Assembly (NCBI GenBank): GCA_002469865.1
Contig: DKOD01000116.1
Span: 1-5,092 of the forward strand
Direction of reading: 5' to 3'
Length of the DNA: 5,092 bases
Source: Alphaproteobacteria bacterium UBA7371
GTDB lineage: Bacteria; Pseudomonadota; Alphaproteobacteria; UBA8317
The notes under the pieces: model-generated
What the model was told of the DNA's origin: nothing
The model's database searches: none
The model's input: the letters and a program-made list of their open reading frames with translations, nothing else
Program-made: the position numbers and the translations under genes
Shown: positions 1 to 5,092 of the stretch, piece by piece
How the letters are laid out: each line of letters begins with the position of its first letter
Position numbering within the stretch: position 1 is the stretch's first letter

Positions 1-1344
1 GAGCAATTGATGCCGGCTGTTGTCAATATTTCCACATCGCAAAATGTCCCAGAGCGGCCCAATGTTCCCAGAAACTTCCCCCAAGGAAGCCCCTTTGATG
101 ACATGTTCAGGGATTTTTTTGAGCGTTTTGGCACGCCCCAAGACGGGGCACCCCGCGGTGGCCCAGGACGTAAGGTTCAATCACTCGGCTCTGGCTTTAT
201 CATTGACCGCTCGGGCTATGTGGTGACCAACAACCACGTGATCGAAGAAGCCGACGAAATTGAAGTCATCATGCAGGATGGAACTAGCTTGAAGGCGGAA
301 TTGGTGGGACGTGATCCAAAGACGGATATTGCGGTGCTCAAAGTTACGACTGATGAAGACCTCCCTTTTGTTAAGTTTGGCGACAGCAACGAGTTGCGGG
401 TTGGTGATTGGGTGTTGGCCATTGGCAACCCATTTGGCCTAGGTGGTTCGGTTTCTGCAGGAATTGTTTCCGCCCGCCATCGACGGATTAATGCCGGACC
501 CTATGATGACTTCATTCAAACTGATGCTGCCATTAATCGCGGCAATTCAGGCGGGCCACTTTTTGACATGGATGGTGAGGTTGTTGGCGTGAACACAGCT
601 ATTATCTCACCGTCTGGTGGTTCTGTGGGTATTGGGTTCTCCATTCCATCACATTTGGCGAAAAATGTTGTGGACCAACTTATCGAGTTTGGCCAAACAC
701 GACGCGGATGGTTGGGTGTTCGCATCCAGACTGTCACCGATGATATCGCCGAATCCGTTGGCTTGGATCGTGCCCGTGGTGCATTGGTTGCGGGTATAGC
801 TTCTGATGGCCCTAGCGCCAAATCCGAAATGCTGGAGGGTGATATCATCATCACCTTTGACGGTAAGGCGGTTGAAGACATGCAGGATTTGCCCCGAATT
901 GTAGCGGAAACAACCGTGGGCAAACGTGTTGATGTTGAAGTTTGGCGGGAAGGCTCCCCACGCACCATCCAAGTGACGATTGACCTTCTTGATGAAAATA
1001 TGGACATCGCCTCTAACAATGATGCTGCGCCAGAATCCACGGCGGTTAGTGAAAATGTTTTGGGCATGAAATTGTCCAACATCACACCTGCCCTTCGCAG
1101 CGAATATGGTTTATCCGACGAGGTCCAAGGTGTGTTGGTGCTTGAGGTTGATCCTGACTCTCAAGCGGCCGAAAAAGGCATCGGCGAGGGCGATGTCATC
1201 GACAAGATTTTCTCTGACAGCATCACCAGTCCTAGGGAGGCGTCTGATGCCGTGGAGAAGGTAGGCGCAGCCGGTGGAACCACCGCATTGCTGCGCCTGA
1301 ATATCGATGGTCAATATCGGTTTGTGGCCTTGAGGCTGCGCTGA
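1..1344 (+). CDS. degP: Do/HtrA-family periplasmic serine endoprotease (DegP/DegQ/MucD type), 5'-partial
   Basis: An ATP-independent protease and chaperone of the periplasm that degrades or holds misfolded envelope proteins. The frame is open from base 1, so the signal peptide and true start lie upstream; 447 residues are visible. TTG at 7 and ATG at 10 lie inside the conserved 'PAVVNIST' opening of the mature protein and are unlikely to be real starts. Counting from base 1, the trypsin-like domain carries the triad His79 (in TNNHVI, codon 235-237), Asp109 (in KTDIAVL, codon 325-327) and Ser183 (in RGNSGGPL, codon 547-549). An LA-loop-like stretch rich in Pro, Gly and Phe lies at about residues 13-60. 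Two PDZ domains follow, at about 233-330 (starting RGWLGV) and 350-445. All catalytic residues are intact. The DegP, DegQ and MucD labels cannot be separated without the N-terminus. The stop codon directly abuts the convergent serB stop. The family call is very sure; the exact symbol is less so. Confidence 0.95.
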   Translation, partial: EQLMPAVVNISTSQNVPERPNVPRNFPQGSPFDDMFRDFFERFGTPQDGAPRGGPGRKVQSLGSGFIIDRSGYVVTNNHVIEEADEIEVIMQDGTSLKAELVGRDPKTDIAVLKVTTDEDLPFVKFGDSNELRVGDWVLAIGNPFGLGGSVSAGIVSARHRRINAGPYDDFIQTDAAINRGNSGGPLFDMDGEVVGVNTAIISPSGGSVGIGFSIPSHLAKNVVDQLIEFGQTRRGWLGVRIQTVTDDIAESVGLDRARGALVAGIASDGPSAKSEMLEGDIIITFDGKAVEDMQDLPRIVAETTVGKRVDVEVWREGSPRTIQVTIDLLDENMDIASNNDAAPESTAVSENVLGMKLSNITPALRSEYGLSDEVQGVLVLEVDPDSQAAEKGIGEGDVIDKIFSDSITSPREASDAVEKVGAAGGTTALLRLNIDGQYRFVALRLR

Positions 1345-2199
1345 TTATTCCTCGAGCGATGTAAAAAATAGGGTGCTGGCGTGGTCTGTGAATTTGATCC
1401 GCGCCGGCGCAGCCTCTTCCACTGCCGGTTTGGCCATGTAGGCGATGCCTAAGTCGGCATCGGCAATCATGGCCAAGTCATTGGCCCCATCACCAATACA
1501 TACCCGCCAGGCATCCTTTGGTGCATGTTTGATGCTTAATTCGGCAAGGGATTCGGCCTTGGCTTCACGGCCTAGAACTGGTTCGCGAACTTTGCCCGTG
1601 AGTCGGTTTCCATCAACCATCAATTCATTGGCCCTGGTTTCGTGGAAGCCCGCTTCTGCACCCACTCGTTGGGAAAAAAACGTGAAGCCCCCTGAAACAA
1701 TGACGCAATATGCATCTTGCTGCTTTAATTGTTCAACGGTTTCTGCAATTGCCGGGGTTAAATGGATTCGGTTTTCCCATATATATTCAAGGTCATCCAT
1801 GTGGGCTCCTTCAAGCAGCGCCACACGCTCACGCAAAGATTCCTCAAAATTAAGCTCACCGCGCATGCTGCGTTCTGTGATGGCCCCAACTTTCTCCTTG
1901 ATACCAAGCATATCTGCGATTTCATCAATACATTCGGCAGTGATCACGGTGGAATCCATGTCAGCCATAAAAATACCGACAGTTTTTGGCCTGTCTTTTA
2001 AGCAGGCATAATCAATGGTTAGGTGGCGTTTTTTGGCTATGTAATCGCGGTAACCACTGCCATTTTTGGCCGTAAGGGTGGGCTTGCTTCGAAAATGTCC
2101 CAATCTGGTGGTCGAGCCCAATTGGCCTAGCTCTTGCGCCAATTCATGCAGGATGGGAGTTTCCTCAGGAGCAATAATGCGCAATTCTTCTTTTTGCAT
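1345..2199 (-). CDS. serB: Phosphoserine phosphatase (HAD superfamily)
   Basis: Hydrolyses O-phospho-L-serine to L-serine in the cytoplasm, the last step of the phosphorylated serine pathway. The 284-residue protein carries all HAD motifs. Motif I is DMDST, with nucleophile Asp80 and acid/base Asp82. Motif II is SGG at 169-171. The motif III lysine is Lys214 (in GREAKAES). Motif IV is GDGAND at 236-241, which binds Mg. The first 75 or so residues form the less conserved N-terminal part usual in proteobacterial SerB. I chose the ATG at 2199 (protein begins MQKEELRI). The frame stays open to an ATG at 2268, but those 23 extra residues (Arg/Trp-rich) do not look like SerB and would overlap miaA by 55 bases. 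A weak GGGA lies 10 bases before the chosen start. The gene is divergent from miaA with a 14-base gap and convergent with the protease gene with no gap, so it is probably transcribed alone. Confidence 0.95.
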   Translation of the reverse strand: MQKEELRIIAPEETPILHELAQELGQLGSTTRLGHFRSKPTLTAKNGSGYRDYIAKKRHLTIDYACLKDRPKTVGIFMADMDSTVITAECIDEIADMLGIKEKVGAITERSMRGELNFEESLRERVALLEGAHMDDLEYIWENRIHLTPAIAETVEQLKQQDAYCVIVSGGFTFFSQRVGAEAGFHETRANELMVDGNRLTGKVREPVLGREAKAESLAELSIKHAPKDAWRVCIGDGANDLAMIADADLGIAYMAKPAVEEAAPARIKFTDHASTLFFTSLEE

Positions 2200-2213
2200 G
2201 ACAGATTCATCCC

Positions 2214-3170
2214 ATGGCCGAAAGCTTATTGACCTGCATCGCTGGCCCCACCGCTTCTGGAAAGTCAAGACTGGCGGTGATGCTGGCTGAATATTTTGGC
2301 GGCGTTGTTGTTAATGCCGATTCCATGCAGGTCTATGCCAACATACCCATCATCACGGCCCAACCATCCGTCGAAGAACAATCAAATATCATTCACGAAT
2401 TATATGGTTTTCGGGCAATTGATGAAGCTTTCTCCGCTGACGCTTGGGCAAAGATGGCTGCAATGTGCATCAAAAAACATTTGGACCTTGGGCAAAATGT
2501 TTTTGTGGTTGGTGGTTCAGGTCTTTATTTTAGGGCTCTGATGGATGGTTTGGCTCATTTCCCAGCCATCGATGATGATGTGCGCATGCGGGCGCGTGGG
2601 GATGTGAACAGAATGGGGCCGGTGGCTGCACATTCTTATATATCAAACCAAAATCCGGAAATACTTGATGATATTCGCAACACCGACCCTCAACGTATTG
2701 CCAGGGCGTGGGAAGTTTATTTGCAAACAGGCAAGCCCATGTCATTTTTTCGGGGCCAAGCCGATGCAACCCTACCAGCAGGAACGCAATATCGAGGTCT
2801 CTATTTGAAGCCAGATCGGGCATGGCTCCATGAACGGATCGCTTTGCGTCTTGATCAGATGTTAACATCTGGTGCGCTTGAAGAAGCGCAATGGATTGAT
2901 GAGCAAAAATTTGATCCGGAACTTCCAGCCCTTAAAGCATGTGGGATACCAGAGTTACGTGCTTATCTTCACAAAACCACGTCCTTAGATGAAGCGCGCA
3001 ATAGGATGCTGTTTTCCACCAGGCAATTTGCCAAGCGCCAATACACCTGGTTCAATAGAAATATGATTGCGTGGAAACATATAAATGAGCAATTTTATTA
3101 TCAAAAAAGCCATATTGAAGACATATTTATGCAAATTGAGCCATTGACTATAGGTCTTGAAACAGAATAG
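2214..3170 (+). CDS. miaA: tRNA dimethylallyltransferase (tRNA A37 isopentenylation)
   Basis: Transfers the dimethylallyl group of DMAPP to N6 of adenosine 37 in tRNAs that read codons starting with U; in many bacteria MiaB then methylthiolates the product. The 318-residue protein has the family motifs in order. These are the P-loop GPTASGKS at 11-18, the ADSMQVY segment at 35-41 (catalytic Asp36), GGSGLY at 100-105, the DPQRIARAWEVY block at 158-169 followed by TGKP at 172-175, ACGIPEL at 242-248, and STRQFAKRQYTWF at 268-280. The length is normal for the family. ATG 2214 is the only usable start, because an in-frame TGA lies at 2199-2201. No Shine-Dalgarno sequence is visible before it. The last 35 or so residues are AT-rich in coding sequence and poorly conserved, as is common in MiaA. 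It lies 32 bases before the acetolactate synthase genes on the same strand and may be co-transcribed with them. Confidence 0.96.
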   Translation: MAESLLTCIAGPTASGKSRLAVMLAEYFGGVVVNADSMQVYANIPIITAQPSVEEQSNIIHELYGFRAIDEAFSADAWAKMAAMCIKKHLDLGQNVFVVGGSGLYFRALMDGLAHFPAIDDDVRMRARGDVNRMGPVAAHSYISNQNPEILDDIRNTDPQRIARAWEVYLQTGKPMSFFRGQADATLPAGTQYRGLYLKPDRAWLHERIALRLDQMLTSGALEEAQWIDEQKFDPELPALKACGIPELRAYLHKTTSLDEARNRMLFSTRQFAKRQYTWFNRNMIAWKHINEQFYYQKSHIEDIFMQIEPLTIGLETE

Positions 3171-3171
3171 T
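3144..3171 (+). promoter_or_regulatory. Possible sigma70-type promoter for the acetolactate synthase genes
   Basis: TTGACT at 3144-3149 matches the -35 consensus in five of six bases. After a 16-base spacer, AATAGT at 3166-3171 matches the -10 consensus in four of six. It lies in the AT-rich 3' end of miaA. A start near 3178 would give a leader of about 25 bases containing the ribosome-binding site. It could equally be chance, with transcription reading through from miaA. No attenuator hairpin or leader peptide fits in the 32-base gap. Confidence 0.3.
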
Positions 3172-3189
3172 TTGCGCAGTTTACTCGCG

Positions 3190-3196
3190 AAGGGGA
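3190..3196 (+). promoter_or_regulatory. Ribosome-binding site of the acetolactate synthase large subunit
   Basis: The purine run AAGGGGA ends 6 bases before ATG 3203. This spacing supports ATG 3203 over the adjacent in-frame TTG at 3200. It is a strong site, in contrast to miaA and serB. Confidence 0.75.
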
Positions 3197-3202
3197 CGTT
3201 TG

Positions 3203-4957
3203 ATGGCTGCAAAACATATGAGTGGCGCAGAAGTTGTGGTTCATGCGCTTAAAGAACAAGGTGTCGAAATAATCTTCGGCTATCCTGGTGGCGCGGTGTT
3301 GCCCATTTATGATGCCCTGTTTCATGAGGGGGATATTCAACATATTTTGGTTCGGCATGAGCAAGCGGCAGTCCATGCTGCAGAAGGCTACGCTCGTTCC
3401 ACTGGCAAGCCCGGTGTTGTGTTGGTGACATCGGGTCCTGGGGCCACAAATGCTGTTACTGGGTTAACTGATGCCATGATGGATTCTGTACCCATCGTCT
3501 GCATCACAGGCCAGGTTCCAACACATTTGATTGGCACTGATGCTTTCCAGGAGGCTGACACGGTGGGGATCACCCGCCCGTGCACCAAACATAATTATTT
3601 GGTGAAAAACCCCGATGACCTTGCCCGTGTGATGCATGAAGCATTTTATGTTGCCACCTCAGGCAGACCGGGCCCGGTGGTTGTGGATTTGCCCAAAGAC
3701 ATCCAATTTGCCGATTGCCCCTATAGCGGGAAGAAATCCGCCGCCCACCGCAGCTACCGGCCGCAAATCAAGCCGGAACTAACCGGTATTCGCGAGGCGG
3801 TGCGCATGATGAAAGCCGCAAAAAAACCCGTTTTTTACACTGGCGGTGGGATTATTAATGCGGGCCCCGAAGCAAGCCAGCTTCTGCGGGAGCTTGTGAG
3901 GGCCACCAATTTTCCGATCACCTCCACCCTGATGGGGCTTGGTAGCTATCCTGGCACATCATCAAATTGGCTTGGCATGCTCGGGATGCATGGCACCTAT
4001 GAAGCCAATAATGCCATGCATGATTGCGACTTGCTCATCAATATTGGTGCTCGGTTTGATGACCGTATTACCGGACGCATCGATGCATTTTCACCCAAAT
4101 CGAAAAAGATTCATATCGACATTGATCCTTCATCCATCAACAAAACCGTGATGGTCGATCTTCCCATCATTGGTGACGCAGGAAGTTGCCTTGATGCTCT
4201 TTTGCGCCTTTGGAAATCCGAAGGAGGTAAGGGCCAAGAACTCAAGGCTTGGTGGGATAAGATCAACCGCTGGCGGGAACGTAAGAGCTTAGCATTCAAA
4301 ACAGACGATGAGGTGATTAAGCCCCAATTGGCTGTTCAACGCCTTTATGATCGCGTCAAAGATTTGGATACCTACATCACCACCGAGGTGGGCCAACATC
4401 AAATGTGGGCGGCGCAATATTTTCATTTTGATGAACCCAACCATTGGCTTACTTCCGGTGGCTTAGGGACCATGGGCTACGGGCTGCCCGCTGCCATTGG
4501 CGTTCAGCTTGCCCATCGCAATGCCACGGTGATCGATATCGCCGGCGAGGCTTCAATCCTGATGAATATTCAAGAATTATCCACCGCCGTGCAATATCGT
4601 CTGCCGGTAAAAATATTCATCTTGAATAACGAATATATGGGCATGGTTCGTCAGTGGCAGGAATTGCTGCATGGTGGGCGCTATTCCCACAGTTATTCGG
4701 AGGCTTTGCCCGATTTTGTTAAATTGGCTGAATCCTTCCATGGGGTGGGTATTCGTGTCACCAAGCCCTCGGAATTAGATGGCGCTATCGATGAAATGAT
4801 GAAGGTCACGGATCGCCCGGTGGTGTTTGATTGCATCGTGAGCAAGGATGAAAACTGCTACCCGATGATTCCATCAGGTAAAGCCCATAACGAGATGATC
4901 CTCGGGCCGGGGGACGACAATGCAGAGATTGACGAGGCAGGCAAAATTCTTGTCTAA
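3203..4957 (+). CDS. ilvB: Acetolactate (acetohydroxyacid) synthase, large catalytic subunit (ilvB/ilvI type)
   Basis: A ThDP-, FAD- and Mg-dependent enzyme. It joins two pyruvates to acetolactate, or pyruvate and 2-oxobutyrate to acetohydroxybutyrate, the first common step of valine, leucine and isoleucine synthesis. The 584 residues match the biosynthetic family throughout. The N-terminal pyrimidine-binding domain has FGYPGGA at 25-31, the ThDP-activating Glu53 in RHEQAA, SGPGATN at 77-83 and GTDAFQE at 111-117. The central FAD domain has LGMLGMHGT at 257-265 and GARFDDRITG at 282-291. The C-terminal ThDP domain has GGLGTMGYGLPAAIG at 419-433 and LNNEYMG at 474-480. Positions known from plant and microbial enzymes to govern inhibitor sensitivity are the usual ones (Ala31, Pro106, Ala114, Asp286, Trp485, Ser558). 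An oddity is Glu449 (GEAS at 448-451), where the family motif normally has the Mg-binding Asp. The start is ATG 3203, 6 bases after a good Shine-Dalgarno sequence. The small subunit gene follows after 34 bases. The family is certain; ilvB versus ilvI naming is conventional. Confidence 0.97.
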   Translation: MAAKHMSGAEVVVHALKEQGVEIIFGYPGGAVLPIYDALFHEGDIQHILVRHEQAAVHAAEGYARSTGKPGVVLVTSGPGATNAVTGLTDAMMDSVPIVCITGQVPTHLIGTDAFQEADTVGITRPCTKHNYLVKNPDDLARVMHEAFYVATSGRPGPVVVDLPKDIQFADCPYSGKKSAAHRSYRPQIKPELTGIREAVRMMKAAKKPVFYTGGGIINAGPEASQLLRELVRATNFPITSTLMGLGSYPGTSSNWLGMLGMHGTYEANNAMHDCDLLINIGARFDDRITGRIDAFSPKSKKIHIDIDPSSINKTVMVDLPIIGDAGSCLDALLRLWKSEGGKGQELKAWWDKINRWRERKSLAFKTDDEVIKPQLAVQRLYDRVKDLDTYITTEVGQHQMWAAQYFHFDEPNHWLTSGGLGTMGYGLPAAIGVQLAHRNATVIDIAGEASILMNIQELSTAVQYRLPVKIFILNNEYMGMVRQWQELLHGGRYSHSYSEALPDFVKLAESFHGVGIRVTKPSELDGAIDEMMKVTDRPVVFDCIVSKDENCYPMIPSGKAHNEMILGPGDDNAEIDEAGKILV

Positions 4958-4979
4958 CCCGCCCGCCAATTGGCTTGGA

Positions 4980-4985
4980 AAGGAA
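4980..4985 (+). promoter_or_regulatory. Ribosome-binding site that supports the TTG start of the small subunit
   Basis: AAGGAA at 4980-4985, with core AGGA at 4981-4984, lies 7 bases before TTG 4992. It is the only good Shine-Dalgarno sequence in the 34-base gap and favours TTG 4992 over an upstream in-frame TTG at 4950. Confidence 0.65.
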
Positions 4986-4991
4986 ATTCTC

Positions 4992-5092
4992 TTGAACCAT
5001 TCATCCCAAATCGTTCGCCACACATTATCCGTCCTTGTAGATAACGAGGCGGGCGTTTTGGCCCGTGTGATTGGCCTGTTTTCAGGGCGGGG
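4992..5092 (+). CDS. ilvH: Acetolactate synthase small (regulatory) subunit, 3'-partial
   Basis: The regulatory partner of the large subunit. Its N-terminal ACT domain binds the feedback inhibitor (valine in the E. coli enzyme) and activates catalysis. Only 33 codons are visible, but they match the family start closely: HTLSVLVDNEAGVLARV, then IGLFSGR. Asn18 and Gly21 align with Asn11 and Gly14 of E. coli IlvH, residues linked to valine binding, which suggests that feedback inhibition is retained. No ATG is available in frame. TTG 4992 follows a good ribosome-binding site and gives a protein beginning MNHSSQ. An alternative TTG at 4950 would overlap the large-subunit stop and add 14 residues that look unlike the family. 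The gene runs off the window, so the rest of the ACT domain and the C-terminal domain are not seen. The name ilvN would serve equally well. Confidence 0.93.
   Translation, partial: MNHSSQIVRHTLSVLVDNEAGVLARVIGLFSGR

Noticed and set aside
7..12. TTG at 7 or ATG at 10 as the start of the protease gene
   Set aside because: The frame is open to base 1 and these codons lie inside the conserved start of the mature protease domain; without upstream sequence the periplasmic protein would lack its signal peptide. The gene is cut by the window edge.
516..1085. 189-residue open frame on the minus strand opposite the protease gene
   Set aside because: It lies fully antisense to a protein with clear catalytic and PDZ motifs, its composition is Ser/Pro/Thr-rich as in typical shadow frames, and no ribosome-binding site or family motif is visible.
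1445..2011. 188-residue open frame on the plus strand opposite serB
   Set aside because: It is antisense to intact HAD motifs, has low-complexity Ser/Ala/Lys composition and matches no recognisable domain.
2263..2268. TTGACT on the minus strand as a -35 box for serB
   Set aside because: No credible -10 box is found 16-18 bases downstream; the sequence there is GC-rich.
3157..3185. TTGAAA-17-TTTACT as a promoter before the acetolactate synthase gene
   Set aside because: Transcription would start at about 3192, on the ribosome-binding site itself, so it would remove the good Shine-Dalgarno sequence; the alternative at 3144-3171 fits better.
3820..3836. A7 tract in phase as A-AAA-AAA followed by CCCG and T6 in the acetolactate synthase gene, a possible slippery site with a small inverted repeat
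   Set aside because: A -1 shift would meet a stop within about a dozen codons and give a truncated enzyme. The Lys-Lys-Pro-Val-Phe reading is normal for the family, and the stem would be only A-T pairs.

Overview
The window holds a compact, ordinary chromosomal housekeeping segment of an alphaproteobacterium. The order is degP-type protease (+), serB (-), miaA (+), acetolactate synthase large subunit (+), start of the small subunit (+). From general knowledge, this order, the alphaproteobacterial style of the SerB and acetolactate synthase proteins, and the roughly balanced base composition by eye suggest a Rhodospirillales-like or related marine or freshwater lineage. That placement is an inference; genus and species cannot be read from the sequence.

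Positions 1-1344 encode a Do/HtrA-family periplasmic serine protease whose start lies before the window. Its stop codon directly abuts the stop codon of serB (1345-2199, minus strand), which makes the last enzyme of serine biosynthesis. Only 14 bases separate the serB start from the divergent miaA start (2214-3170), the tRNA A37 prenyltransferase. After 32 bases comes the catalytic subunit of acetohydroxyacid synthase (3203-4957). After another 34 bases comes its regulatory ACT-domain subunit, which starts with TTG at 4992 and runs off the window end.

The two acetolactate synthase subunits form one enzyme for the first common step of valine, leucine and isoleucine synthesis. They are almost certainly co-transcribed, possibly together with miaA. 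SerB supplies serine, and DegP handles envelope protein quality; the shared neighbourhood does not imply a shared pathway. No gap is longer than 34 bases, and I see no mobile elements, RNA genes, CRISPR or large repeats.

I found no undescribed system. The points most worth a second look are a Glu in place of the usual Mg-binding Asp in the thiamine-diphosphate motif of the large subunit, the very tight serB/miaA divergent junction without a clear ribosome-binding site for miaA, and the TTG start of the small subunit.
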